DNA of 64,000 nucleotides. Source: Haliclona indistincta. Its lineage: Eukaryota; Porifera; Demospongiae; Haplosclerida; Chalinidae. Within the stretch, counting starts at the first letter, position 1. Every line of letters begins with the position of its first letter. The notes under the pieces were generated by a model that saw nothing but the letters and a program-made list of their open reading frames with translations, was not told the origin of the DNA and did no database searches. Position numbers and translations under genes: made by a program. The stretch spans positions 4,604,887-4,668,886 of the forward strand of contig OZ024788.1 in the NCBI GenBank assembly GCA_964017065.1. The letters run 5' to 3'. Below, one piece after another: positions 18,125-29,627 of the stretch.

Positions 18125-19652
18125 ATGGCGTCTCTACCAAAACAGCAGCGTTACGTTTGTAAGTGCGTTTACTCGCCTTTACAACGCTTTTCAAATTCTA
18201 ATTGTCCTTACGTTTTCCCTGTTGTACAGATGAGAAGAGTTTGACAGTAAAGCACATTCTTCACAATTTGAAGGTGAGGAAAACATGAGCACGAGGTCGA
18301 CCGAAAACTTTGAACTGTATTTTCCATGTGCTGTAGACGTACAAGCTCGCTACAGGCGATGTAAGACCACTTGATGTAGAAAAGGCTCGTGAAAAACATG
18401 GTTCATAATTCAAATTTGTGTGATTTTCATTTTTTGCTTGGTTTTCAGGTCTTGATCCCGGCAGAGTGTGTGCTGCTCTGCTGTCAGATGTTGGGAGCAG
18501 TAGTTCTAGAGACCAACGTGTTGATCAGGAGGAGAGAAGGAAGAGGAAGAGAAAAAGTAAGATTTTCAAGTGAGCTGTGTTTGACCTTTCTTTTGCTTCA
18601 CTTTTTGAGCTAAGGACGACGAAGAAAGAGACACACCAGTGACAATGATGTAAGTTCAGTAAGCGCCGGTAAGAGTAAGAAATTATGTGTGCTTCGTAGG
18701 TCAGAATTTGCATTCTTTGTTGAAAGCGTACATGTATTGGATCATGAAATGAAGGATTTCATACAGTTTTTAGAGGATTCCCGTAAGCTCCTATGTTCCC
18801 CTAGAATCGTGGTCAGATCGTTAATTTTATGATGCTTTGGTGCCTAAGACATCACTCTCAGAAAGCCTAGGGTATGATAAAATTCTGTATGACGCCCTGA
18901 CATGTAAATGTTGATCTGGTCATCTGATCAAGTATACAACATAGCTTATGACGATATGTGTGTTCACAGGATGATTTGAAGCAGCAGGCAACTCCTATTC
19001 GCTCACCAAAACCAACTTCTACTTGCCAGCCGCTCAGTCTTGTAGCTGACTACAGCAGCACTAGTGGCAGCTCGAACAATGAAGACCCGGAACAAAGTGA
19101 GAAAATGTACCATCAAAATGGCGAGTAGTAACATCATGTATACACATTAGGTGCTTCAAAATCTCGCAAGGAAAGCTCATCTCAAAAATTGGAAATACCG
19201 TCGTCCATTAGAGGTGTGTTTGAATACCCCATTACTATTATTAGCAGGTACTAATTTTAGCAAATTTAGCGATGACGTCATGGTCACAAAATAATTATAG
19301 TACACACCAAATTGTTTTAAAATTTGAAGGAAATGCTAAAATTAGTACTCGCCAATTCAAAGATTTTGTAAAATCGCTAAATTTTGTACCCACCAATAGT
19401 AGTGACCTTAATAATAAGTTGAGTGATTATGTGATGTTGTGGTTTGTTTCTTGTGTAGCTATGTTTGAGACTGATAGTGATGGTAATGGTGATAGTGGTG
19501 AGGAGGAGGAGAGTGGGTGTGGTTATGTAGAAGAGGAGGACTCGGACTCTCTCGGTTTCTTCCAACCTCCTGATGACAGCTCTTCAGATTCAGGAGATGA
19601 AGTGAGTTTGAAAAAAAAACATTATTTTGTAAATAGCACGGTATACGTGTAG
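18125..19652 (+). CDS. Unrecognised nuclear-type protein, head-to-head with TMEM175
   Basis: I do not recognise the family. Exons with consistent phase are 18125-18158, 18230-18273, 18337-18400, 18449-18556, 18610-18649 and 18700-18782. Later probable exons are near 18970-19096, 19151-19213 and 19459-19652. The start MASLPKQQRYVYEKSLTVKH is followed by LDPGRVCAALLSDVGSSSS, a basic run EERRKRKRK that could be a nuclear localisation signal, then SEFAFFVESVHVLDHEMKDF. The C-terminal part is Ser-rich and strongly acidic (EEEDSDSLGFFQPPDDSSSD). One junction around 18783-18969 could not be resolved, possibly because of a small missed exon. A basic segment followed by an acidic tail would fit a chromatin or transcription factor role, but that is only a guess. 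Confidence 0.6.
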
Positions 19653-19868
19653 TAGCCTATAGAGTTGTTCTTGTTATTACCTTGTCTGCATTGAGCAAAG
19701 TCACGTACAACGATAGATACCACCAACTCTTTGAATGTGCAGATTGTAAATGATTGGTAGAGGTCAAAAATGTTATCTAAATAGTCAATGAACTTCATGT
19801 AATATAGCATTCAACCTGAGTAGTCTTATCAGTTTTTTTTGACCGGCGTTCGTATCAAGTCTCGCAAG

Positions 19869-20810
19869 ATGGTCAAGGTTTTTCAAGTTGTCTTAACGCC
19901 ACCTCCGCAAGGCTATTACTCCAGTGGATCAGCTGTGTCTGGCTATGTGAGACTAGTCATTGAAAAAGCCAAAACTAGCTATGAGTCCATCACTGTCACT
20001 TTATCTGGACGTGCTGCTGTCTTTTGGTTTGAAAGGGAATCTATTTCTTATGCTCGTGAAGATTATACAGGACAGGCCATTGTTCTGTGGGACAAGCACT
20101 ATGCTCCTGACAAACAAATGGCTCCAGGATCTTACCAGTTCCCATTTGCTTTACATTTTCGTAAAGGTTGGTCCTCTCTCCCGAGTTCTTTCAAACGCTT
20201 TTCTGGGCCTGGCAGTATCAAGTACAAAGTGGAAGCTGTTTTAGTGAGATCAGGTGCTTTTGAATACAACAAGACTGTCAGTGCTAATGTCCCGTGTGTG
20301 ACAGTGGTGGATTTGAACAAGATTCCCGACGCATTGATTCCAAGGACTCAGACTGTAAGGAAAACCTCATTTTTGTTAAACGGATTTTTACTTTCTGCTC
20401 GCATTCCGAGAAGCTGTTTCTGTGTAGGAGGGAATGACGCAATTCCCTTGGAGGTGGATATAAAGAACGACAGTGTAATGAGGGTTAGATTCTTGCGTGC
20501 AAAGCTGAAGCAACGTGTGACATATTCTGCTGAAGACAAAACTTTGGTTCAATTAAAAACGATCGCCTCGATGAAGAGTGAACCAATCCGTTCTGGTATT
20601 AACTTCTCATGGATCCCTTCACCTCTTACAGTGCCAGCGATTCTTCCTTCCATTGCCACTTGTGGTATAATCAAACTCGAGTACTATCTAAAGATTGAGG
20701 CTGAGATTTTCGGAGCCTGTAACCCTAGTGTGAAGTTCAGCCTTCATCTCGGCAATGTTCCTCTGACCGGACTTCCCAACAACCAGCCGCAGTCGTCTAG
20801 GTCAACCTAG
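19869..20810 (+). CDS. Arrestin domain-containing protein 1 of the pair
   Basis: A single uninterrupted frame of 313 residues. The start MVKVFQ was chosen over an upstream in-frame ATG because it has a good CAAGATGG context and is matched in the paralogue at 23005. It has the two-lobed alpha-arrestin layout: an N-terminal sandwich (GYYSSGSAVSGYVRL, YESITVTLSGRA, MAPGSYQFPFALHF) and a C-terminal sandwich (IPLEVDIKNDSVMRVRFL, YYLKIEAEIF). Alpha-arrestins are adaptors that link membrane cargo to ubiquitin ligases and trafficking. No PPxY motif is visible, so ligase recruitment through PPxY is not supported. It is 72% or more alike by eye to its neighbour and probably arose by tandem duplication. 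Confidence 0.85.
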   Translation: MVKVFQVVLTPPPQGYYSSGSAVSGYVRLVIEKAKTSYESITVTLSGRAAVFWFERESISYAREDYTGQAIVLWDKHYAPDKQMAPGSYQFPFALHFRKGWSSLPSSFKRFSGPGSIKYKVEAVLVRSGAFEYNKTVSANVPCVTVVDLNKIPDALIPRTQTVRKTSFLLNGFLLSARIPRSCFCVGGNDAIPLEVDIKNDSVMRVRFLRAKLKQRVTYSAEDKTLVQLKTIASMKSEPIRSGINFSWIPSPLTVPAILPSIATCGIIKLEYYLKIEAEIFGACNPSVKFSLHLGNVPLTGLPNNQPQSSRST

Positions 20811-21590
20811 TTACACCACATCATTGATCGTCCTATTACTGAGCTGCTAGTGTATCAAAAATTTAATATACTTGCGTCAGTGTCGATGTTTGTGTTTCAT
20901 AAACAGTTATTGTCTTGCTCTGCTGTACATGTGTGCTTTTGTGTACTATATTTGTAAATTGTGAGCCGACAGCAACACATGAAGTGCATGTGTTGGTGAA
21001 ATGCGAATCTCTTATTACGATTAATTAAAATAATTATGAATATCAATAGCAATCTTATACTAGTAAATAGTGCAGCCTACTTGTGCATTCCTGCATAAGG
21101 CTATTAGGGTATTTGTTTTTTAATAAGTCTTTCGTCCTGCTGCTTGTTTAGTGAATTACGATGTTTATGATTGTATTTGAACAACGTTGGAACACAATCC
21201 ACGTCTCCTTCCTTGTCTACAGGCTTTCCTGAAAATGGAACAAACCGCCTTAATTGCAGCGAAGTACTCATAGCTTTTACTTTCCTCACCAGAAATAAAG
21301 TGTGCCCCACATATTCTTGTGTGTTACAGACGTCCAGTTTTTCCTTCGCGCCCCACTTCTTTCTCCACATCTTATTTTCAGCGTGTCACGGTCATGCACA
21401 TATCTAGCATATACCTTCAAAGTTGCTGCAAGTATTAGGTGGTTTGTAAATTGCAGCAGAAACTAGGTTTACTGCTGAAACTATAATGCTAACCAGAAGA
21501 TAGTAAAGTACTAACCACAAGGTGTGCCAAGTGGGCGTGACCATGAACATGTGAGCTGAATGAAATTGCTGTAGGCTTAGATATAAGCTT
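20811..21590. other. 3' flank of the arrestin gene, nothing recognised
   Basis: AT-rich sequence without supported coding exons. Several AATAAA-like stretches are present but none can be assigned with confidence. Confidence 0.4.
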
Positions 21591-21891
21591 TTCTTGAGAT
21601 GTCTACGCAACTTCAGACCAGTCCTACAGTTCAGATGGAGTCTGCAAGCATCTAGGTAGTCAACTATAGGCGTTTGTGGTTTCAGAGAGGTCCAAGATGG
21701 CTGTCAAGGTGAGCCAGCCATACATAACTCGAGAACGAAAGTGTAACATTGTGACAATAAATGTTATCGCATTGTCTTAGATTACACTTTAGTATGTTAA
21801 CTGTGTTTGTGCTGTATCGTCATTCCTGTTTCTTGTGAAATAATATCATTCTCTTGTTCGATACTGAATATTACCTACGTCACATTTGGTG
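21590..21891 (+). mobile_element. Probable solo or residual gypsy LTR end with primer-binding site
   Basis: The stretch ends in ACGTCACA followed by TTTGGTGTCAGAAGTGGGA (21891-21910), which has the form of an LTR/primer-binding-site junction seen in Ty3/gypsy elements. It is directly abutted by an antisense pol fragment, so the element is rearranged. The 5' limit is uncertain. Confidence 0.45.
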
Positions 21892-22760
21892 TCAGAAGTG
21901 GGATGTTGCGTTGTTGACATTGTTGACATTCTTGTATCCATTTCTTGATATCAAGCTCATATCCTGGCCAGTAGAATCTTTGTTTCACACCTTCGGTTGT
22001 TTTCTTTATCCCAAGGTGTCCTGAATTGTCATGAAGCTGCTGCAATATGGTTGTTATCATACTGGTAGGAATCACTAGCTGCGTGTGAGCACATGAGGCA
22101 GTTGAAGATTGATAGTGTCGACATAACAGTCCCTTCTGAATGAATGCTTTGCGAAGTCCAGGAGGTACACCTTGTATCAACGGTTTCCCATCTTCGAGAG
22201 CCTTGATAATTGGTATAAGCACCTTGTCTGCACGTTGAGCTTTGCCGAGATCTTCTGACTCAATTTCCAGCTGATGTATATTACTGCAACTGTGTCATCT
22301 GTAGGAGGCCTTCTTGACATTGTGTCAGCATTCCCATGGGTTTTGCCTGGCTTGTACACAAACTCAAAATGGAATTGTTGGAGAAAAATTGTCCATCTGG
22401 AAAGACGGCCGCCGATGTCTTTCAAACCACGCAGTGATGTTAAAGGGTTGTGATCAGTGACCAGCTTGAAGTGAAAACCATACAGATAAGGATAGAACTC
22501 TTTGGTTGCTGCCACTGCTGCGAGCGCTTCTTTTTCAATTATAATTTCTCTCGGCTTTCTGCAGTTGTCTGCTCCAGTATGCTATGACTCGTTCTTTACC
22601 CTCTTGGTTTTGACTCAACACTCCACCAATAGCAAATCCACGAGTCACATTGCAAGCGCTAAGCCTGTTCATACCTTTACCGAGTTTCAGAAGTGAGTGA
22701 TGGTCTCTGCTGCTCGATGGACGAGGGTTAACTAGTAAATAGAGTTGTTTCCTGCGTGAG
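21875..22760 (-). pseudogene. Ty3/gypsy retrotransposon pol fragment
   Basis: Reading on the minus strand, 22535-22730 gives RNase H-like sequence (GGVLSQNQEGKERVIAYWSR). After a frame change, 22177-22515 gives FKLVTDHNPLTSLRG and a chromodomain-less linker. Then 21875-22222 gives an integrase zinc-binding region with the H-H-C-C pattern (HDNSGHLG, then ECQQCQQRN). This order is that of gypsy-type pol. No reverse transcriptase core, integrase core or gag remains and the frame is broken, so it is a dead fragment. It sits between two arrestin paralogues. Confidence 0.85.
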
Positions 22761-22873
22761 CGGTGGTTGGCGAACATGGTGTGAAAATGCGAACATAGGC
22801 GCCGGAACATTTACGGAAATAATGTAGATACACAGACTTTTTGCCAACCACCGCCCACGCAGGAAACAACTCT
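22739..22873. mobile_element. Short inverted-repeat element, about 135 bp
   Basis: Arms AGAGTTGTTTCCTGCGTG and CACGCAGGAAACAACTCT extend to about 31 bp each with one mismatch, around a roughly 70-bp loop. It is either a small MITE or a stable hairpin. Confidence 0.7.
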
Positions 22874-23802
22874 GTCGTACAGCCTACTTGTAATTGTGCA
22901 TTCCTGCGCAAGTTAAAAGTTGCTAAAAACAGCAGTGAGTTAGAGACAGTGTCATAACCTGAGTGTTCGCTTGCTGATCAGTGTTTTGTACCAAGACTCA
23001 CAAGATGGTGAATGTTTTTCAAGTTGTTGTAACGCCACCTCCACAAGGCTATTACTCCGGTGGATCAGCTGTATCTGGCTATGTGAAACTGTTCATTGAT
23101 GAAGCCAAGACATGCTATGAGTCCATCACTGTCACTTTATCTGGATCTGCTACTGTCATTCTGCCAGCAATAACTAGTGGTAGTGGTAGTCTTAAATTTC
23201 CATCTTTTAACTACTCTCGTGATGAATACACTAGTCGCACCGCTGTACTCTGGGACAAGCACTATGCTCCTGACAAACAAATGGCTCCAGGATCTTACCA
23301 GTTCCCATTTGCTTTACATTTTCGTTCAGGTTGGTCCTCTCTCCCGAGCTCTTTCAAAAGCTTCTTTGCCAGTGTCAAGTACAAAGTAGAAGCTGTTTTA
23401 GTGAGATCAGGTGCTTTCCAATACAACAAGTCAGTCAGTGCTGAGGTCCCGTGTGTGACAGTCGTGGATTTGAACAAGATTCCCAATGCGTTGATTCCAA
23501 GGACTCAGACTGTAAGGAAAACCTCATTTGTGTTAAACGGATTTTTACTTTCTGCTCGCATTCCGAGAAGCTGTTTCTGTGTAGGAGGGAGTGACGCTAT
23601 CCCCTTGGAGGTAGATATAAAGAACGGCAGCGCCATGCGAGTTAGATTCCTGCGTGCAAAGCTGAAGCAACGTGTAAAATATTCTGCCGAAGAACAATCT
23701 TTTGTGCGATCAAAAACGATCACCTCGATGAAGAGTGAACCCATCCGTGCTGGTATTAACTTCTCATGGAAGCCCTCACCTCTTACAGTGCCAGCGATTC
23801 TT

Positions 23803-23963
23803 AGAGAGCGCTGTCCCCGATGCGAGAGGATCTACTTCGCCGTACCCCAAACCGTACTGTCACCATTTTGTTTTTAGAATCAATTATTATATTATTAAAA
23901 TTAACACACAAAGGGCAGCGCCAGAGGGCCGCGACAGACAACAACATGACAATGACACAAACA
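23803..23963 (-). repeat. 3' LTR of the BEL/Pao element
   Basis: Identical by eye to 30968-31128. It is flanked outward by ATTCTT. Confidence 0.93.
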
Positions 23964-24037
23964 TACCGCCGGCCTAAAGATACAACAGTCTTTACAACAT
24001 GATACACGACAATACAATAAATACTTAGATAGGTGTC

Positions 24038-27000
24038 TTAGTTTTCACAATCCTTGAGTAATAATGCAATCTTGACTATTGGCCTGCGATAGATTCCGGT
24101 TGCTGTCTTAACTGTCACTACGCGAACTTGATTGTCTCTCCCAGGATGAACAGTGACAATCCGACCCAGTGGCCACCTTGCAGGGATAATACCATCTTCT
24201 TTCAACAAAACTAAGTCGTTGATCTTCAAGTTGGTAGACAGATTATGCCATTTGTTAAATTTGCGCAAACTGGCAAAATAGTCAGTTGACCATCGCTTCC
24301 AGAAATGCCGGGTGAGGGTCTGGCACAAGTTCCACCTGCGAAGGTAAGATTTAGAGGCAAACGTGGAAGGGGGATCTGGTAGAGCTTCTAAGGGGCGCCC
24401 AATTAAAAAATGACCGGGCGTAAGTGCCTCAATTCCATCGTCATCTGAAACAAGAGGTACGAGAGGACGACTATTTAAGCACGCCTCCACTTGAGCCAAT
24501 ACTGTGCTATACTCTTCGAAAGTGAGTCGCGCTTGACCAAGTATCTTTCTTAGATGTGTCTTGACACTCTTGACCGCACTTTCCCATAGCCCTCCAAAGT
24601 GTGGTGCCCGTTCAGGTATGTAAACCCACTGTATGCCTTGAGAAGTGCAGAAATCAGATACTTCTCCACTCTTTCTCTGTTTTTCTAAGAATTCAGCAAG
24701 ATCGGCCAATTCTCGGGTCGCACCTACAAAGTTCGATCCATGGTCACTGTGGAGAGAGATGGGCTTCCCTCGACGCGCTACAAACCGTCGGAGACAGGCA
24801 ATAAAGGCAGCGGAAGTCAAATCAGAGATTAACTCGATGTGAACGGCTTTCACAGAGAAGGACACAAAAATGCCAATGTACGCCTTCACTAGCACGGGTC
24901 TTCGCACACGGCCTAGTTTCAAATACACTGGACCAGCGTAGTCAATTCCTGTGCGTTCAAACACTAACCCAGGTGTCATTCTTTCAATTGGTAATTGTCC
25001 CATGATTTGAGGTTGGGGTCTTGCCATCGTGCGTCTGCAGGTCACGCAGGCACGAGTGATAGTTCTGACAGCCCTTCGTTGCCCAATAATATGGAAACGG
25101 CTAGCCAGTGATGAGGAAGTGAGGGTAGGGCCTGCGTGAAGGAGTCGGACATGCTCAGCTCGGATAATTAGTTTCGTCAGGGGATGCCGGCTGTGTAGCA
25201 CGACAGGATGACGCTGAGAGTAAGAGAAGCTAGAATTGTGTACTCGACCACCGACACGCAACAATCCAGTCGTAGTGTCAATGATTGGATGGAGAGTTCG
25301 CAAGGGACTGCTCCTTGGTAGAGATTTCTTCTTTTCTAGAGCTTGTATTTCACTACGAAAGTCATCAGTTTGGGCTAAAGACAACAACACAACATCAGCT
25401 TTACTTAGTTCATCAGTGGTCAGTGGACCTGATTTGCGTGTGTTTGAGGACTTGCAATTTCTTACAAAACGAACTACCCACGCGATGATGCGTCTCAGTT
25501 TGGAATAGCTAGAGTAGCGTTCCAAGTCAATCAACTTGCTCTCAGGCATCACGTTTGTTACGAGACAGAGTTCTTGTTTTTCTTCAGGTGCATCAGAGGT
25601 AGGAAGATTTGATTGCGGCCAACACGACTGGTCTTGACTGAGCCAGGTGGGACCGCTCCACCACAGGGGATGATCTATCAAATCTGAGGGAAATATTCCT
25701 CGTGAGGCACAATCGGCCGGATTATCTGTGCCACTGACATGACGCCACTTCTCTGGAGGAATGTGTTCGATGATTTGTGCTACTCTATTGCCAACAAACA
25801 CCTTGAAGCTGCGAGGCTCACCATTCAACCAACCAAGGACGACGGTACTATCTGTCCAAGCATAAACTGCACAATCGAGGTTGAGGACACCGATCACATG
25901 AGTGAGAACTTTAGATAGTAGGAGAGCTCCACACAACTCCAAGCGTGGAATGGTTTGACGTTTTAAGGGAGCGACACGAGTCTTAGCCATGACGATTGAT
26001 ACTTCAACACTGTCATCAGAATCTTGAGTACGAAGATATATAACACACGAGTATGCATCCTCGGAAGCATCCGAAAACCCATGTAGTTCAGCCTTGCATT
26101 CTTGTATGCTCTTGCTACAATAACAACGAGGAAGGCGTCTGTCTGATAACAATTGCATTTCTGAACGCCAGCGGTGCCAAGTATTCAATAGATCCAATGG
26201 CACAAGTTCGTCCCAGCCAATCCCACGTTGCCAAATTTTCTGCAGTAATATCTTGGCCTTTATGATTGATGGAGAGAACCAGCCCAATATGTCAAAGGTT
26301 TTTGCTATGTCTGACGTTAACATACGTTTGGTGAGTGGTTGGTCAGGCATCTTCTTATTGACGGTCAGACGAAAAACATCCTTCTCGGAACTCCATTCTA
26401 TACCAAGGGTTTTGGAGTACTCAGAAGAATCTGTAATTTTCTGAGAAAAGTGAGATTCTCTAAGCTCAGGAGAGACGTTCTCGAGCGCAGCAGTGTGAGA
26501 AGAGTTCCACTTACGGAGAGTAAAGCATCCCTTGTTGAACAACTCTTGGAGGTCAGTTTGTAGCGTGATAGCATTCTCCACCGTTTCTGCTCCCGTTAGG
26601 CAATCATCCACGTACATACATTGTCTCACTGCATTAGCCGCAATAGTGTGCTCAGTAGCGAAATCTACTGCATTCTGTAGGACAGACATATTTGCTGCGA
26701 AGGAAGAAGCCGAAACTCCGAAGGTGAGTCTGTTCATTCTGTAGTCTAAGAGCGGTGATTGCGGGTTAGACCTCCAAACAAACCTGTGGTAGTCTTTATC
26801 AATTGGGTCCAGTTCCACAGCTCGGTACATCTTGGTAATGTCTGCGACGAGCGCTACTTGGTGGAGCCGGAATCTGAGCAGGACGTCCACTAACGTAGAA
26901 TGTACGGTCGGACCCACCATTAGGATCTCGTTTAATGACACGCCTGAACTAGATCTGGATGAACCATCGAAGACCACTCTAGTCTTTGTTGTCGCACTGG

Positions 27001-29476
27001 TCGCCTTGTAAACCGCGTGCATTGGTAGATAAAACACTCTCTCTGGTGATTTCTGTAAGTCAATCACAGGGACCTGTTCCGCATGGCCAAGAGAAAAATA
27101 TTCCTCCATCACCTCAGCAAACTTGTCAAACTGTTTCTTAGTGTGTAATGACTTCTCTAGACTGAGGAAACGTCGAACAGCTTGGGCTCTAGACTCACCG
27201 AGAGGAAGTGCTTTAGAACGTTTTGGAAGAGGAACAACAAATCTGCCGTTTGAAGATCGATAATGATTCTCTTTGAATTGTTTCACAACTGCAGCCTCTT
27301 CCGAGGACAGAGCTTGAGATTCGGGTGGAGTCTCTTCCAATTGCCAGAATCTTTGCAGAATTTCATCGCCAGTTGTGACCGTAGCATGATAGGAAGTAAC
27401 TTGACTTGTCGACAGCGGATCGATGTTTCCAGCCAATACCCAACCGAATTCTGTCTCGAGAGCGAATGGAGTGCCAGGCGGACCTTGCCGCCGGCCGTGC
27501 AAGAGTGTAGCAATGAATACGTCAACACCAAGGAGGAGATCAATAACACCAGAACGATCAAACTTTGGGTCAGCAAGAGTGAGTCCTTGGAGGTGTTTCC
27601 ATAGCGGGCTCGTGGCAATGGAGTGTACGGGAAGGTTGCACGTGACCTGAGGAACTATGATTGCAGAGACTTCAATTTGCCTTCTTGGACGGTGCATCGA
27701 TGATATGTGAAATGTGGTAGTTGCGTGATTTGAACGACTGTGGGTGATACCGGCGATTCCGGAAATAGTGACAGACTGCGAAGAGCGCGGAAGATGAAGA
27801 CGTTTAGAGAGAGAATTCGAAACGAAGCAAGCAGATGATCCGGAATCAAGCAGCGCACGAGCTTCAGTTGAGTGACCACTAGGAGATGTGACCATAACTT
27901 TACAGGTCATAAGCAGTGAATTGCAGTTTGTCTTAGTGGCAGTGTTTGACGATACAGATTTGTCTGTAGGGGTTTTAGTTTTGGCATCTTCCTTTGAATC
28001 GGCATGTAGCAACGTGTGGTGTGGTCTCTGACATTCACGACATTTGTGGACAGACTTACACTGCTTCACAAAATGTCCAGTTCGAAGGCAGTTCATACAA
28101 AGGTTGTTAGCTCGAACTGCAGCCATCTTAGCTTCATGTGACAGTGCCTTGAATTTACCACATGAGAAAAGCAGGTGAGAATTTGTCTTGCACACAACAC
28201 AAGAGTCGGTGATTGACACATGTGAAGGGTGTGTTGGCGTCGGCTTGTTTACAAATTTCTTGCGTGCATCATCATGCACTTTCTTGTTTCCCTCTGCCAT
28301 GTTATGTTCGGAGGCTTGTGCGCGAAGATTTATGAAGTCAAGCAACTTTTCATAATGCGGAACATCAGTCGATTCACTACTGTGTCGCTGCCACTCGAAC
28401 ATGGTGCCAGGGTCAAGTTTTAACTCTAGAATAGAGGTTACAAAGGGTCCAGATGGCTGAGATCCCATGGACTTTAATGCACGTAGGTGCTGTTGTGCCA
28501 CGTCATGCAGATAACGGAGTTCCTTGCCACTACCATTCTTGATTGGAGGGATGTCTATTATCTTCTTAACATGAGTTTGGTGTATCAATCGTGGACGATC
28601 ATAGCGGTTCTCCAGGCACTCTACTGCTTCATCATAATCATCGCCAGTTCGAGATAGACCTTCTATGACTGCCCGAGCCGTCCCACCTCTCACAGATTGG
28701 CGAAGATATACGAGCTTTTCTGCCTTGGACAGATCGGAGCGAGTGTGAATGGCAACTGTAAATTGTTCCCAGAAGGTCTTCCATGCAAGGAGATTTCCAT
28801 CAAAACTGGGTACGTCGATCTTGGGTAGTCTTATGCTACGACCGTCTGGTGGTGATGAGGACTTGACTACACTGTGAATACGTTTGAGTCGGAGAGAATG
28901 GTCAAACAGGGTGGTATTCAAAACAGCTTGGAGCTCCATCAAGGGATCCGAGTCATCAATGCCAAGGGCGATGAGAGATTTGGTGATGTCAGTGAGATCA
29001 CGTTTGAACTCGATCACCTGTTCTTCATATTGCTGTATGATACAGATATCACCTGGAGTTTCCTCCAACTTTTTAATCTCATTTTTAGTGGCAGAGATGC
29101 TACTATCAAGTCGCCGAATGCGCTTGGTTGCGATGAAATGTGGGTCAGGACCAGATACTCCAGTGCTGGTGCTGGAACTGATTACTCGACTGATACGTGC
29201 AAGACAATCATCGAGATTCGCTTCAAACTCTTCAAATATGGTCTGTTCCTTTTCCAGGTCTTCAGGCGTTTCAAGAAGATCGAGAAGTGCTAGATGCTGG
29301 CGCTTGAATTCAGTATCCGTGTTTTCAAGGTTCTTTTGCAGTTGTTTAGCTGTGTTCTGTGCGGTAGGATCACTCGTACGACTCTCCAACTCTGTAAGCT
29401 TTTTTACCAGGCGAGTGAGGGAACCTCGATGAAAACCACGACGTCGTCGAGCGGCTTCAACCTTAGGATCAGACAT
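24038..29476 (-). CDS. BEL/Pao gag-pol polyprotein
   Basis: The product has 1,812 residues. The order, from N to C terminus, is: a helical gag-like region (KIDVPSFDGNLLAWKTFWEQF); cysteine/histidine knuckles (CVVCKTNSHLLFSC, CMNCLRTGHFVKQC, CRECQRPHHTLLH); a retroviral-type aspartic protease motif LLDSGSSACFVS; reverse transcriptase with VALVADITKMYRAVE and catalytic YVDD; RNase H (GFSDASEDAYSCVIY); integrase zinc-binding region (HAGPTLTSS through CVTCRR); integrase core with GIDYAGPVY, HSDHGSNFVGA and the downstream Glu region PHFGGLWESAVK; and the C-terminal DUF5641-like domain typical of BEL/Pao. Gag and pol are one frame, as usual for this superfamily. No envelope frame is present. All catalytic residues I looked for are there, so the element may be active. 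Confidence 0.95.
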   Translation of the reverse strand: MSDPKVEAARRRRGFHRGSLTRLVKKLTELESRTSDPTAQNTAKQLQKNLENTDTEFKRQHLALLDLLETPEDLEKEQTIFEEFEANLDDCLARISRVISSSTSTGVSGPDPHFIATKRIRRLDSSISATKNEIKKLEETPGDICIIQQYEEQVIEFKRDLTDITKSLIALGIDDSDPLMELQAVLNTTLFDHSLRLKRIHSVVKSSSPPDGRSIRLPKIDVPSFDGNLLAWKTFWEQFTVAIHTRSDLSKAEKLVYLRQSVRGGTARAVIEGLSRTGDDYDEAVECLENRYDRPRLIHQTHVKKIIDIPPIKNGSGKELRYLHDVAQQHLRALKSMGSQPSGPFVTSILELKLDPGTMFEWQRHSSESTDVPHYEKLLDFINLRAQASEHNMAEGNKKVHDDARKKFVNKPTPTHPSHVSITDSCVVCKTNSHLLFSCGKFKALSHEAKMAAVRANNLCMNCLRTGHFVKQCKSVHKCRECQRPHHTLLHADSKEDAKTKTPTDKSVSSNTATKTNCNSLLMTCKVMVTSPSGHSTEARALLDSGSSACFVSNSLSKRLHLPRSSQSVTISGIAGITHSRSNHATTTFHISSMHRPRRQIEVSAIIVPQVTCNLPVHSIATSPLWKHLQGLTLADPKFDRSGVIDLLLGVDVFIATLLHGRRQGPPGTPFALETEFGWVLAGNIDPLSTSQVTSYHATVTTGDEILQRFWQLEETPPESQALSSEEAAVVKQFKENHYRSSNGRFVVPLPKRSKALPLGESRAQAVRRFLSLEKSLHTKKQFDKFAEVMEEYFSLGHAEQVPVIDLQKSPERVFYLPMHAVYKATSATTKTRVVFDGSSRSSSGVSLNEILMVGPTVHSTLVDVLLRFRLHQVALVADITKMYRAVELDPIDKDYHRFVWRSNPQSPLLDYRMNRLTFGVSASSFAANMSVLQNAVDFATEHTIAANAVRQCMYVDDCLTGAETVENAITLQTDLQELFNKGCFTLRKWNSSHTAALENVSPELRESHFSQKITDSSEYSKTLGIEWSSEKDVFRLTVNKKMPDQPLTKRMLTSDIAKTFDILGWFSPSIIKAKILLQKIWQRGIGWDELVPLDLLNTWHRWRSEMQLLSDRRLPRCYCSKSIQECKAELHGFSDASEDAYSCVIYLRTQDSDDSVEVSIVMAKTRVAPLKRQTIPRLELCGALLLSKVLTHVIGVLNLDCAVYAWTDSTVVLGWLNGEPRSFKVFVGNRVAQIIEHIPPEKWRHVSGTDNPADCASRGIFPSDLIDHPLWWSGPTWLSQDQSCWPQSNLPTSDAPEEKQELCLVTNVMPESKLIDLERYSSYSKLRRIIAWVVRFVRNCKSSNTRKSGPLTTDELSKADVVLLSLAQTDDFRSEIQALEKKKSLPRSSPLRTLHPIIDTTTGLLRVGGRVHNSSFSYSQRHPVVLHSRHPLTKLIIRAEHVRLLHAGPTLTSSSLASRFHIIGQRRAVRTITRACVTCRRTMARPQPQIMGQLPIERMTPGLVFERTGIDYAGPVYLKLGRVRRPVLVKAYIGIFVSFSVKAVHIELISDLTSAAFIACLRRFVARRGKPISLHSDHGSNFVGATRELADLAEFLEKQRKSGEVSDFCTSQGIQWVYIPERAPHFGGLWESAVKSVKTHLRKILGQARLTFEEYSTVLAQVEACLNSRPLVPLVSDDDGIEALTPGHFLIGRPLEALPDPPSTFASKSYLRRWNLCQTLTRHFWKRWSTDYFASLRKFNKWHNLSTNLKINDLVLLKEDGIIPARWPLGRIVTVHPGRDNQVRVVTVKTATGIYRRPIVKIALLLKDCEN

Positions 29477-29627
29477 TTCACGACTGTTCTAGCTGAGATA
29501 GTTACGATGGAAAGTTGAAATTACAAAAGAGTTGAGACAAGGGTCGACAATACGAGTGACGAGAGTGAGGCTGACGCGATAGCACTAGGCACGGAAAAAC
29601 CAAATTGTCGGGTGACGAAGTGAGCGT

